Below are positions 27,001-42,000 of a stretch of 64,000 bases of DNA, piece after piece. The notes under the pieces were generated by a model. That model saw only the letters and a list, made by a program, of their open reading frames with translations. It searched no databases and was not told the DNA's origin. A program made the position numbers and the translations under genes. This DNA is from Spirochaetota bacterium (lineage in GTDB: Bacteria; Spirochaetota; UBA12135; COTS27), in NCBI GenBank assembly GCA_013426755.1, contig AP019861.1:1662454-1726453 (forward strand), written 5' to 3'. Every line of letters begins with the position of its first letter. The stretch's first letter is position 1.

Positions 27001-30000
27001 CTTCTATCACAGACTATTGACACCAATGCGCCTGCTACCGTACCCCAACAACACTCCGTCACCAATGCCCTTGGCCAGCGACTTAGTTTTAACTTTAACG
27101 TTACCATTCAATCATGTGCCTCTTCATTACAAGTATTACTTCTCAACGACGATAATACCCCCATCAACTATGAACCTATTTTTACTACTGATGCTGCAAG
27201 CACCCATAACTCTCTCACCCTCCCCGCCTGCGCTCCGTATAATCCTGATTTCCGCTACTATGAAAATAATGCCCTAATACCCGTTACCGTTTCTCCTAAC
27301 CGCGCCGCTATTCCTATTGATGCCAACATAGCAGCCACAAATTATACAGAAATTCGCGACCTCACCAATGAAGCAGGTACAGTCACACGCTTTACTTTTA
27401 ACGTTACAGTCCAGCCCTGTAACGAAGAGTTTCTTATCACTTTTAGAGACGCTGCGGATAATTCGATTGATATTGCTATTATTCCTGTCAATGCCGCCTC
27501 ACCGCCTACTATCTCACTTCCTCCATGCTCAGGCTACAATCCTACCCTTGTTTACCAAATAAACGGGACGACTTACTTCTCTATCGACATTGGTTCAAAT
27601 CTCTTAAATCCTGTCATTCCCACCACACCAGCAACTTACCCACAGCGCTACACTTTCAATAATCCTTTCAATAAGTCCCATACAACCCAATTCAATATCC
27701 TCGTTCCATCCTGTAATACAATCCTCCAACTCACCCTACTTACCGAAGAGAACCTCCCACTCCAAAATATCGATCCTTATGATATAGCCCTCAATAATAC
27801 GCCTACGATTACTCTTCCTGCCTGCACACCTTATAACACAAGATTCGCATACCTTGAAGACAATGCTATCATCAATGCTGCGACAATTACTGAGAATCTA
27901 ACGTCTCAGCCCATTAACCCCGATATATCCGCCACCACACCACAGCAACATTCTGTCACCAACGCCTTTGGACAAGTTTTCACCTTCAACTTCAATATCA
28001 CCACACAACCTTGTAGTTCCACCCTTCACATTATTCTCAATACCGACGATAATAATCCTATACCCTACGAACCTAAGCTCACCATTACTAGCGGCAGTAC
28101 CCATAATAATACCCTCACACTTCCTATCTGTGCCCCATATAACCCGTCTTTCCAATACTACCAGAATAACAACCTCCTGCCGATAACTGTTTCCTCTAAT
28201 CTTTCTGGTTATCCTATTGATTCCAGTACGCCTGCCACAGATTATATAGAAATTCGTGATGTTACCAATGACTTAGGTATCATTACACGGTTCACTTTTA
28301 ATGTTACAGTCCAGCCTTGCAATGAAGAACTTTTCATCACTTTTAACGACGCTGCTAATAATCTCATTGATACTGCCACTATTGATCTCACTGCAGATTC
28401 ACCACCAAATATCTCTCTCGTTCCATGTTCGGGGTACAATCCTACCCTTATTTACCGAATAAACGGTACAAATGTTCAGTCTGTTGTTATTGGCAGCAAT
28501 CTACTAAGTCCTGTCATTCCTACTACGCCAGGGACCTATCCACAGCGCTATACTTTTAATAATCCTTTTAATAAATCTCATACAACTCAGTTCAATATCA
28601 TTGTTACTCCCTGCAGCCAGACCCTAAGAGTAAGTTTCTCCACAGCAGCAACCAATCCTATCACCAATACAGAATATCACTACGTAACGCCCCAAGAAAC
28701 ACCAACAATTACGCTCCCTCCCTGTACACTCTATAATCCTTCTTTCGCCTACTTCGAAAACAATCTACCGCTCAGTCCTGATCCTGTTATCAGCGCTAAT
28801 CTCACAACAAATAACATAGACCCTTATACATTAGCTACAACCCTACAACAACACACCGTTACCAATCATTTCAAACAAGTCATAACGTTTAATCTAAACA
28901 TCAAAGTAGAGCCCTGTCCAGCAACCATTCAAATTTCACTACTGGCAGAAGACAATTCTATTATTAACTCCAATGAAATTCCAACCATACCGCTTAATGT
29001 CAGCGACACGACGCTTAATATTCCAGCCTGCGCCCCCTATTTACCCCAATTTACTTACGCTGAAGGACCACAATCTTTACAACCCGCCATCAGTGAGAAT
29101 TTGGCAGCGACCACCGTTTCTACCAATAATCCAGGAACTTATACTGAAATTCGCAATTTCACCAATAATAACGGATTCGTCACACAATTTAGATACTATG
29201 TCATTATTTCCGCATGCACAGAAACCATACAAATTGTCTTTCGTAATGGAATTGATAATGCCGCCATCACCACAGTATCTTTCACCATTGACAATTCTGT
29301 TAATAATATCTCACTTCCAGCTTGTGCTCCTTATAATCCCCTCATCTCATATTTTGTAAATGGAATAGAATTGAGTAGCATAGACATAGAAGTAGATATT
29401 CTCTCGCAATCTCCTATTGATTCTACTTTGGCAGGGACTTATTTGCAGCGCCTCCAGTTCACAAACACCTTTGGCAAACCTGTTACAGCAGATTTCAATC
29501 TCATTGTTCCACCTTGTAATAACAGCCTAAATCTTACTTTAATCGGAAATGATAATTTCCCACTCCCAGGTCTAGCTTCCAATCCTATTGTTATCACGCG
29601 AACGACAGTACCAACAATTGAAATTCCTCCCTGCACCGCCTATAACCCCGAATTTAAATATCATGAAGACAATATATATTTTTCTGACATCACAGTCAGT
29701 ACCGAACTGCTCGGCAATGCCATCACTCCTAATTCCATTGGAACTACGCTCCAACGACACAGTCTAACCAATCGTTATGGCAATGTTTATACATTTGATT
29801 TCAACATCACAACACAAGCCTGCACATCTTCTATTAAAATATTTCTCCTAGCAGAAGATAATTCCATCATTAATAGCAATGATTCCCCTACAATTACGGT
29901 CGGAACGAACAATACAACCCTCAATCTTCCAGCCTGTTCACCTTATTTGCCCCAATTCACGTATTTTGAAGCAGGAGAAACCCTACAGACAACCATCAGT

Positions 30001-33000
30001 GAAAACCTAGCCACTATTCCTGTAAATACTAATATTCCACAGACTTATACCGAAATACGTAATTTCACCAATGAAAGCGGAGTTATCACTCAATTTAAAT
30101 ATTCTGTTTCCATTCCCAGATGTACAGAAACTGTCAAAATCATTCTCCGCAGCACAGATAACCTCGTGACCGTTAATTCAAAAGTTTTTACCCTCGATGC
30201 TGATAACTCTAATATCACAATTCCTTCCTGCAGCCCTTATAATCCTCTCATCTCATATCTCGTAAACGGAACAGAAATAACCGGTGTCAATGTAGGTTCT
30301 AATAAACTCGCTCAATCCACAATTGATCCCAATACACCAGGGATTTATCCGCAACGACTCCAATTCACAAACCACTTCGCTAAAGCTATCACACTCGATT
30401 TCAATGTTACCGTCCTAACATGTAGTCATTTCTTAAAACTCACTTTCATAGACGCTAATAATTCGCCCCTCACAAATCTAAATCCCGTTAATATTACACT
30501 AGAATCAATTCCAACCATTGATCTCCCAACTTGTACTTATTACAATATTGAACTCAAATATTATGAAGCCAATACATACCTCGAAACCGCCATAATAAGT
30601 GCCGAACTGCTCGGCAATACGATTGTCCCTAATAGCGATCAAACCACACTCCAACGCCATTCCATTACTAATCCACTAGGAAATAGCTATTCTTTTGATT
30701 TCAATATCAGAACTTTGCCCTGCACTCCTAGTCTAAAAGTATTTTTACTTGCCAATGATAATTCCATTATTAACAGTAACAACGCTCCTACCATCACAAC
30801 ACAAAATATCACTACTGTTATCAGTGTTCCTGCCTGCGCTCCCTATCAACCACAATTTTCCTATTTCGAGAATGCTCCAACGATAGAAGTCTCCGCAACA
30901 CAATCACTCCTTAGCCCACCACTAGATTCTAACACTGCAGGAAGCTATTCTGAAATTCGCACTTTTACCAATAATAGAGGGTTTGTCTCACAATTTACCT
31001 ATACCGTCATCATAGCCGCTTGCACAGAAAGCATTCGTGTCGTCCTCCATAAAGCCAATGGCAATGAAGTCATTAATACGGTATTTCTTACCATTGATGA
31101 AAATTCTAACACCATTACACTTCCACCCTGTACTCCTTATAATCCAACCGTAACCTATCTTATTAATGGAACACCTATTACAAACATTGATGTGGGGAGT
31201 AATATAATTGCAGAAAATTCTATTGATTCTTACACACCTGGAACTTATCTACAACGATTCCAATTCACAAACCCGTTCGCTAAACCGATCACAGTAGATT
31301 TTGATGTCATTGTACCGCCTTGTAATAATTTTATCAGACTTACATTTATTGGCAATGATAATTTACCACTTCCAGACCTATCTTACTTTGATATAACAAC
31401 AGCAACCGCTCCTACGCTAGAACTCCCCGTATGTAACGCTTATACTCCTGAATTTAAATACTATGAAGGGGGTATATTTCTTTCTAACATAACAATCAGC
31501 GCAGAACTCACCGACAGTACAGTCGATCCTAATAATATTGCCACTGTTTTACAACGCCATGCCATTACCAATGCCTTTGGAATGGCATATACATTTGATT
31601 TCAATATCAAAACACAGCCCTGTGCAGCTTCCATTAAGGTATTCCTGCTAGCAGAAGACAATTCTATCATTAACGACAATAACGCTCCAACCATCACGGC
31701 TGGAAATACAAATACTGTTATCAGTCTTCCTGCTTGTGCTCCCTACACACCACAATTCACCTATTTTCAAGCAGGAACACTCTTACCAACAACCGTCAGT
31801 GAAAACTTAGCCACCACACCCATAAATATCGCTACAGCAGGAAGATATACTGAAATTCGTAATTTCACCAACAGCAGCGGAATTATCACACCGTTTAGAT
31901 ATACGCTCGATGTTCCCATATGCTCAGAAGCCATTAAAATAGTTCTCCGCAGCGCAGACAATCTATTCACCGTCAATTCAAAAATTTTTCCTATTGCCCC
32001 AGAAAACCCAAACTCAATCACCCTCTCTACATGCGCTCCCTATAATCCTATCACTTCTTATCTCATCAATGGCACAGAAATAGCCGCCATTGATACTGGG
32101 ACTAATATTCTCACAGAATTTGTAGTTGATCCCAATTCACCGGGAATTTACCCCCAACGGCTCGAATTTACAAATCCCTTTGCCAAATTAATAACCATTG
32201 ATTTTAATATCACCGTTCTAGCCTGCGATAATTTCCTAAAACTCACCTTTAAAGATACTGCCAATCAACTTATTCCCAATTTAACCCCCAATAACATTAC
32301 GCTGCAACCCACGCTTACAATTGATCTTCCAGCATGTATTTATTATAACCCACAATTTACATATTATGAAGACAATGCTTATCTAAATGACGCTATCATA
32401 AGCACTGAACTTCTTAATAATACAGTTGATCCTAACGTCATAAGTACAACTCTCCAACGTCATTCCATCACTAATCATTATGGGAACGTTTTCACATTTA
32501 ATTTCTACGTCAGAACACAAGCCTGCACCTCTGCTATAAAAATCCTGTTACAAGCAGAAGACAATTCCATCATTAACGGTAATACGGCTCTCACCATTAC
32601 AGCAGGAAATACCAATACAATTCTTAGTATTCCTGCCTGTGCTCCTTATTTACCACAATTAACTTATCTCGAGGGCGCAGAAAATACCCAAATCCCAGCC
32701 ACCCAAACACTAACCAGTTCTCCCATCACTACCGTTAATCCTGGAACTTATACCGAAAGTCGTAACTTCACCAATAATAGAGGCTTTGTCTCACAATTTA
32801 AATATTATGTTATTATTCCTTCCTGTACAGAAATAATTCAAATTGCTTTTCGTGAAAATAATAACGACGCAGTAATTGCTACAACCTTTTTTACCATTAC
32901 TGACAGTCCCAATAATATCACTCTCCCCGCATGCACCTCTTATAATCCGCTTATGACATATCTTATCAATGGAACCCCTATTAGTGCTATTGATGTTGGT

Positions 33001-36000
33001 ATAAATACACTCTTGCAGTCTTCTATTGATCCCTATTCACCGGGTACTTATCCGCAGCGTCTCGAGTTTACAAATCCGTTTGCTAAAGCTCTTATCGTTG
33101 ATTTCAATATTATTGTTCCACCGTGTGATAATTTTTTGCGATTGACTTTCACTGGCATTGATGGTGCACCGCTTCCAAATACAGCGCCCAGCGACATCAC
33201 ATCAAAAACTTCTCCAATAATTGATCTTCCACCCTGTAATGCTTATGCACCCACTTTCACTTATCATGAAGACAATTTATATCTTGCAGACGTCACAATC
33301 AGCACAGAACTCCTCGGTAATACCATTGACCCCAATAATATTGCTACCATTCTCCAACGCTATACCGTTACAAATACATATGGGACCGTTTTTACATATA
33401 ATTTTAGTATTCGAACCCAACCATGTACGTCTTCTATTAAAATCTTTCTACTCACAGATAATAACTCTATTATTAATAGTAATGACGCCCCAGTTATCAC
33501 AGCAGAAAATACCACTTTTATTTTAAATGTTCCTGCTTGTGCTCCCTACATTCCACAATTTACTTATTTTGAAGTTGGGAATACGCTAGAACACACCCTC
33601 AGCTCTAATCTAGCCGCAACACCTATTGATACCAATTTACAAGGAACTTATGCCGAAATTCGTAATTTCACCAATAACAATGGAGTTGTCACACAATTTA
33701 AATATTTTGTCTTTATTTCTGATTGTGTGGAAGCTATCAAGATATCTTTCCGTGACGCTAGCGCATCTTTCACGGTGAACTCAAAAACTCTTCTTATCGA
33801 AGACAATCCAGGAACAATCTCACTTCCTTCCTGCAGACCTTACAACCCACAAATCACTTATCTTATCAATGGAACGGAGCTCTCTAGCATTGATGTAGGG
33901 ACTAATACACTCTCTAATTTTTCAGTGAACCCCAATATTCCAGGCAATTATCCCCAACGTCTCGCATTTATAAACCCCTTCGAAAATACACGTGTAGTTG
34001 ATTTTAACGTCATCGTCACAGCCTGTGCCAATATTCTAAAGCTTACTTTCATAAATAACGACAATTCACCTGTTTCTACGCTAACTCCTACCGACATCAT
34101 ACCAGAAATCACTCCAACAATCCATCTTCCAGCCTGTACTACGTATAGCTATGTACTGACATATTATGAAGACAATACTTACCTTGCTGATGCTGTCATA
34201 AGTAGTGAATTACTTGGCAATGTTGTTGATCCTACTGAACCTCAGCTAGTCACACAACGCTATACCATTACTAACACATATGGAAACATTTATACATATG
34301 ATTTCAATATCAAAACACAACTTTGCACATCTACTATAGAAATATCTCTTCTAGCAGAAGACAACTCTATCATCAATAGTAATAATATTCCCATCATTTC
34401 TGTTGAAAATACGAATACAATACTCAGCGTTCCAGCCTGTGCGCCTTATCTTCCGCAAATTTCTTACTTTGAAGGATTTCAAAATTTAGCAACACCCGCT
34501 ACTCAAACTTTAATCAGTACTGCTATCAATGCCCAAACGCCAGGAACATACACTGAAATTCGTAATTTTACTAACAATAGTGGGTTTGTCTCCCAATTTA
34601 GGTACTACGTTATCATTCCTTCATGTACAGAAGTTATTCATATCACCTTCCGCAATGGTAGTAATAATTCCATCATTGCTACAAAGTTTTTTACTATTGA
34701 TGACACTCCCAATGATATTATCCTTCCACCTTGCATGCCTTACAACCCAAGTATGACATATCTTATCAATGGAGTAGAAATTTCTAACATTGTCTTAACT
34801 ACCAACACACTCGCCCAATCTATCGTTAATCCAAACTCGCCTGGAACATACCCACAACGCCTTCAATTTACAAACCCTTTCGCAAAATCGCTCACAGTCG
34901 ATTTCAATATTATTACTCAGCCTTGTGACAATTTTCTAAGGCTTTCTTTCCTTGACAACGATAATCAACCGCTTTCAGAACCGCTTTTTACCAATATCAC
35001 GCGAGCAACTACGCCAGTCATTGATCTGCCTCTATGTAATTTATACAATCCACGATTTCAGTACTATGAAGACAATACTCTGCTTTCAAATACTGCCATC
35101 AGTACCGAACTTTCTAGTAATATCGTCAATCCTAATAATCCCGGCATCATCTCACAATCACATACCATTACTAATCTCTATGGAAACGTCTACACCTTTA
35201 ATTTTCGCATCAACGTGCAGTCTTGTTCTGCTTCTATAACAGTCTCACTGCTCAATATTGATAATTCTGTCATCAATAGTAACACTATTCCCACCATCAC
35301 TACTGAAAACACAAATACCACAGTTAATCTTCCTCTGTGTGCTCCTTATCTCCCACAATTCTCTCACTTAAACGTAGAAGAGAACTTAAACATTAGCTTT
35401 AGCGATAACCTAGCGGCTACTTCCGTTAATCCCGATATACCAGGGATTTACACTGAAATTCGTAATATGACCAATAGCAATGGAGTTATCTCGCAATTTG
35501 TTTTTTATGTCAATGTCGATTCCTGCATCCAGACTATCAATCTCCGTCTTCTCAATCCTGATACCTCTGAACCAATTGATACCTATTCTCTTACTACAGG
35601 CCAGAACACAGAAGACATTGTACTTCCTCCATGTGCTCCTTATAATCCATTTTTTACCTATCTTATCAATGAAACTGAGATTTCTAACATTGATGTGGGT
35701 TCTAATACACTCGCTCAGTTTCCTGTCGATCCTTACACCCCAGGAAATTATCCCCAACGCCTCCAATTTCTCAATGAACTCTCCCAATCACTTATCATTG
35801 ATTTTAATGTCATAATTCCAACTTGCAGCAATTTTTTAAGGCTTTCTCTAAGAGATAATAACAATCAATTGCTCTCAACTCCTAATCCTTTCAATATAAC
35901 TACAAATGTTTCACAACCTATAGAACTTCCTCAATGTACCATTTACAATCCAGTCTTCTCCTATTATCAAGGCAATACACTGCTTACAAATGCTACGATA

Positions 36001-39000
36001 AGTGCTGAACTACTTGGCAATACTGTTAATACTAATAGTGCTGATACAACCTTACAACGTTATACTATCACTAATGCTTATGGAAATATCTATACTTTTA
36101 ACTTTTCAATCACCTCTGAAGACTGTTCTACTTTTATTAAAGTCTTTCTCCTTGATGAAGACGACTCTATTCTTAACGCCGCTACTGCTCCGATTATTGA
36201 TAACGCCAATACCAATACGATTGTTACTGTTCCTCCTTGTGCACCCTATCTCCCTGATTTTTCTTATTTCCAAGGCCCCCAACTCTCCCAAGGCACAACC
36301 AGTCAAAATCTAACAGGCGTACTTATCAATGCTAAAAATCCAGGAACTTATAACGAAATTCGTAATATAACCAATAACAATGGCTTCATCTCCCAATTTA
36401 GATTTTACATTGTCATACCTTCGTGTACACAAACCATTGGCGTTACCTTCTTCACTTCCGATAACCTCACAAATATTGCTAGCACGTTTATTTCAATCGA
36501 CTCTTCTCAAGATAATATCATCCTCCCTAAATGTGCCCCTTACAACCCTATCATGAACTATTTTATCAATGGTACTAAAATCACTGATATTAATGTAGGT
36601 TCTAATACACTTTCTGATTCCATTGTCGATCCATTTTCGCCCGGAACTTATCCCCAACAACTGCAATTCATCGATCAAATTTCTAATACTATTACCGTAG
36701 ACTTTAACGTTATTGTTCCAGATTGTAATAACTTCCTCCAGCTTACTTTATTAGACAATGATGGCCTCTCTCTCCCTAAAGTAAATCCTGCTGAAATTCT
36801 TCTTGATTCTTCTCCAGTTATCACACTTCCTGCCTGTTCTCCTTATAATCCAGTCATTCAATATTATGAAGACAATCTTATTCTCTCAAACGCTTCCATC
36901 AGTTCTGAAATCCTTAGCAATACCATCAATCCTAATATTTCTGATACCAATGCACAACGCTATACCGTTACTAATTCTTACGGAATTGTTTACACTTTTA
37001 ACTTCAATATTATCACTCAATCCTGTTCTTCTTCAATGACTGTCTTTCTGCTCGATGAAGAAAGCAATATCATCAATGGTAATACTGCTCCTACCATCTC
37101 AACAACAACTTCCGGTAGCGTTATTGAAATTCCTCCTTGTACTCCCTACATTCCTCAATTTTCTTATTCTGAAAATAATCAAAATTTAGAGTATACTGTC
37201 GACAGTAATACCGCTTCTACACCTATCAATCCCAACATACCAGGAACTTATAATGAAATACGTAATATCACCAATGAAAATGGAATTGTCTCTCAATTTT
37301 CTTTTTCTGTCATCATAGCCGATTGTTCTGAATCGGTCAGAGTCGTTCTTCGTAATAACGATAACATCTCCATAATCAGTACCACTGATATTCCTATCTC
37401 TGCTTCCTCTGCCTCCTCAATAACACTTCCTAAATGCGCTCCTTACAATCCTCGCTTTACCTATTTTCTTAATGACGCTGAAATCACTTCCGTTTCCGTC
37501 GGCTCTAACACTCTCCCTCAATTCTCCGTAGACCCCCTCTCACCTGGTAATTACCCGCAACGCCTCTCCTTCACCAACCACCTCTCCATCCCCATTTCCC
37601 TCGACTTCAATATCATTGTTCCCTCCTGTGATAACTTTCTGAGACTCACTTTCTCAGACAATAACAAAAATCCTCTCTCCTCACTTAGTCCTATCAATAT
37701 CACTCCTGATTCTTCCCAAATCATTGATCTTCCTCCCTGCACTGTTTACAATCCTATCTTAAACTATTATCAAGATGACATCTTACTTACAGATGCTACC
37801 TTAAGTTCTGAACTTCTTGGCTATACTGTTACTACCAATACCTCAGCTACCACCCTGCAGCGCTATACCGTCACCAATTCTTACAACTCAGTCTATACTT
37901 TCAATTTCAACATCAGATCCCAAACTTGCTCTCCTTCCATTAAAGTTTTCCTCCTCGACAGTGACGGCTCTATCCTAAACCTCGCTCAAGCTCCCACCCT
38001 CACGCCTTTCAATACTAACTCTATTATCTCCCTTCCTCCTTGTGCCTCCTACATTCCTGACTTCTCTTACTTTGAAAACTCTCAAACCACCTCCGCCACC
38101 ATAAGCTCCAACCTCGCCCAATCTCCCGTATCCTCCTCCACACCAGGTACTTACTCTGAATTACGCTCCTTCACCAACTCATCAGGCTTCTCCTCTCAAT
38201 TCTCTTTCTACGTCAAAACATCCTCCTGCTCCCAATCTATCAATGTCGTTCTCCGCTCCTCAGACAACTCCTTCTCCATTACCAACTTCTCCTTCCCTTT
38301 AACCGACTCTTCTGATTCTTCCCCTGCCACCCTCACTCTCCCTTCATGCGCTCCCTACAACCCCTCCTTCTCCTTCTCTCTCAATGACTCTCCTTTGACT
38401 GATATTAACATAGGATCAAATTCTCTCCCCTCTTCTACAGTAGCCCCCCTCACACCTGGCACTTACCCTCAACAACTCTCCTTCACAGACCACCTCTCTA
38501 ACACTATCTCCTTCAATTTCAATGTCATCGTTCAACCTTGTAACAACTCTCTACGACTAACCCTTCTAGACATCAACAATACTCCCATTTCCGGAACAAG
38601 CCCTTTTAACATCTCTACAGACACTCCTCCTACCATCTCTTTACCCGCCTGTACACTCTACAATCCTAGCCTCCAGTACTACGAAAACAACTCCCTCATC
38701 CAAAACGCCTCCATCAGCCAAGAACTACTTGGTAACACCATTGATATTAATACCTCAAACACAACTCCTCAACGCTATTCTGTCACCAATTCCTACGGCA
38801 CCTCCTTCTCCTTCTCCTTCTCTATCTCTCCTCAAGCCTGCTCCTCTTCTCTTACCGTATTCCTACTCGACCCAACAGGTGCCATTCTCAATAGCAACTC
38901 CGCCCCAGTCATCACCTCTGCCAACTCCAATTCCTCCATCAGCCTTCCTCCTTGCTTACCCTACTCACCCCAATTCTCCTACTCCGAAGCAAACCAACCC

Positions 39001-42000
39001 GCTTCCTCTGATCCTTCCATCAGCTCTAACCTCTCTTCCTTACCCATAAACTCTTCCTCACCAGGGTCTTACTCCGACATTCGTAACGTCACCAATAACA
39101 ACGGTATCGTCTCCCAATTCTCCTTCTCCGTCATCGTCCAAGCTTGCTCCCAAGCTGTTAAACTCTCCCTCTTTGACCCCTCCAATAATCCCATTTCTAC
39201 TCCTATCACCATTCCCATCTCTTCCTCTTCCTCCTCTCCTCCCATCACACTTCCCACCTGCGCTCCCTACATTCCTCGCTTCGCCTACTTCCTCAATGAC
39301 TCCGAAATACCCTCCGTCTCCATCGGTTCTAACAATCTTCCCCAATTCTCCGTAGACCACCTCTCACCTGGTAATTACCCGCAACGCCTCTCCTTCAACA
39401 ACCACCTCTCCATCCCCATTTCCCTCGACTTCAATATCATTGTTCCTTCCTGCGATAACTTTCTAAAACTCTCTTTCCTTGATAACAACAACTCCCCCAT
39501 CTCCTCACTAAACTCAGTCAATATCCTTCATAGTTCTTCCTCCCCTCAAATCATTGACCTTCCTCCCTGTACCTTCTACAACCCCTCCCTAACCTACTAT
39601 CAAAATAACTCTCCTCTCTCCTCCGCCTCCATCAGCTCTGAACTCCTCGGTAACTCCGTCTCCTCCAATTCCTCCTCCTCTACCCTACAACGCTACACCG
39701 TCACCAACTCTTATAACTCAGTCTATACTTTCAATTTCAACATCAGATCCCAAGCCTGCTCCTCCTCCATTAAAGTCTTCCTCCTCGACAATGACGGCTC
39801 TATCCTAAACCTCGCTCAAGCCCCCACGCTTACACCTTCTACTACTAGTTCTATCGTCTCTCTTCCTCCCTGCGCCTCCTACATCCCTGACTTCTCTTAT
39901 TTTGAAAACTCTCAAACTACTTCCGCCGTTATAAGTTCAAATCTAGCCCAGTCCCCCGTCTCCTCCTCCACACCAGGTACTTACTCTGAATTACGCTCCT
40001 TCACTAACTCATCAGGCTTCTCCTCTCAATTCTCTTTCTACGTCAAAACCTCTTCCTGCTCCCAGTCTATCAATGTCGTTCTCCGCTCCTCAGACAACTC
40101 CTTCTCCATTACCAACTTCTCCTTCCCTTTAACCGACTCTTCTGATTCTTCCCCTGCCACCCTCACCCTCCCCTCATGCGCTCCCTACAATCCCTCCTTC
40201 TCCTTCTCTCTCAATGGCTCCACACCAGATGACGTCACCATAGATTCGAACTCTCTATCTGCTGCTTCTTCTACCGTTGATCCTCTTACACCTGGCACTT
40301 ACCCTCAACAACTCTCTTTCACAGACCATCTCTCTAACACTATCTCCTTCAATTTCAATGTCATCGTCCAATCTTGTAACAACTCTCTACGACTAACCCT
40401 TCTAGACATCAACAATACTCCCATCTCCGGAACAAGCCCCTTTAACATCTCTACAGACACTCCTCCTACCATCTCCTTACCCGCTTGTACACTCTACAAT
40501 CCTAGACTCCAGTACTACGAAAACAACTCCCTCATTCAAAACGCCTCCATCAGCTCAGAACTACTTGGTAACACCATTGATATTAATACCTCAAACACAA
40601 CCCCTCAACGCTATTCCGTCACCAATTCCTACGGAACCACTTACTCCTTCTCCTTCTCTATCTCTCCCCAAGCCTGCTCCTCCTCTCTTACCGTATTCCT
40701 ACTCGACCCAACAGGCGCCATTCTCAATAGCAACTCCGCCCCAGTCATCACCTCTGCCAACTCCAATTCCTCCATCAGCCTTCCTCCTTGCTTACCCTAC
40801 TCACCCCAATTCTCCTACTCCGAAGCAAACCAACCTTCCTCTTCCACCCCTCCTCCCTCCATCAGCTCCAATCTCTCTTCCTTACCCATAAACTCTTCCT
40901 CACCAGGGTCTTACTCCGACATTCGTAACGTCACCAATAACAACGGTATCGTCTCCCAATTCTCCTTCTCCGTCATCGTCCAAGCTTGCTCCCAAGCTGT
41001 TAAACTCTACCTCCTTGACCCCTCTAATAACCCCATTTCTACTCCTATCACCATTCCTATCTCTTCTTCCTCCTCCTCTCCTCCCATCACACTTCCCACC
41101 TGTGCTCCCTACATCCCTCGCTTCGCCTATTTTCTCAATGATGCTGAGATCTCCTCTGTCTCTGTCGGCTCTAACACCCTTCCCCAATTCTCCGTAGACC
41201 ACCTCTCACCTGGTAATTACCCTCAACGCCTCTCCTTCACCAACCACCTCTCCCTTTCCGTCTCTCTTGACTTCAATATCATCGTTCCCTCCTGCGACAA
41301 CTTTCTAAAACTCTCTTTCCTTGACAACAACAACTCTCCCATCTCCTCACTAAACTCAGTCAATATCCTTCATAGTTCTTCCTCCCCTCAAATCATTGAC
41401 CTTCCTCCCTGTACCTTCTACAACCCCTCTCTAACCTACTATCAAAATAACTCTCCTCTCTCCTCCGCCTCCATCAGCTCTGAACTCCTCGGTAACTCCG
41501 TCTCCTCCAATTCCTCCTCCTCCACCCTACAACGCTACACCGTCACCAATTCTTACAACTCAGTCTATACTTTCAATTTCAACATCAGATCCCAAGCTTG
41601 CTCTTCCTCCATTAAAGTCTTCCTCCTCGACAATGACGGCTCTATCCTAAACCTCGCTCAAGCTCCCACCCTCACTCCTTCCTCCACCAACTCTCTCCTC
41701 TCCCTTCCTCCTTGCGCCTCCTACATCCCTGACTTCTCTTACTTTGAAAACTCTCAAACTACCTCCGCCACCATAAGTTCCAACCTCTCCCAATCCCCCG
41801 TCTCCTCCTCCACACCAGGTACTTACTCTGAACTACGCTCCTTCACTAACTCATCAGGCTTCTCCTCTCAATTCTCTTTCTACGTCAAAACCTCTTCCTG
41901 CTCCCAGTCTATCAATGTCGTTCTCCGCTCCTCAGACAACTCCTTCTCCATTACCAACTTCTCCTTCCCTTTAACCGACTCTTCTGATTCTTCCCCTGCC

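Noticed and set aside
38729..39049. Plus-strand second-frame open stretches rich in Pro, Ser, Leu, repeated every 1.9 kb
   Set aside because: They are shadows of the giant gene in a neighbouring frame; the main frame carries the conserved Cys and Gly/Pro pattern.
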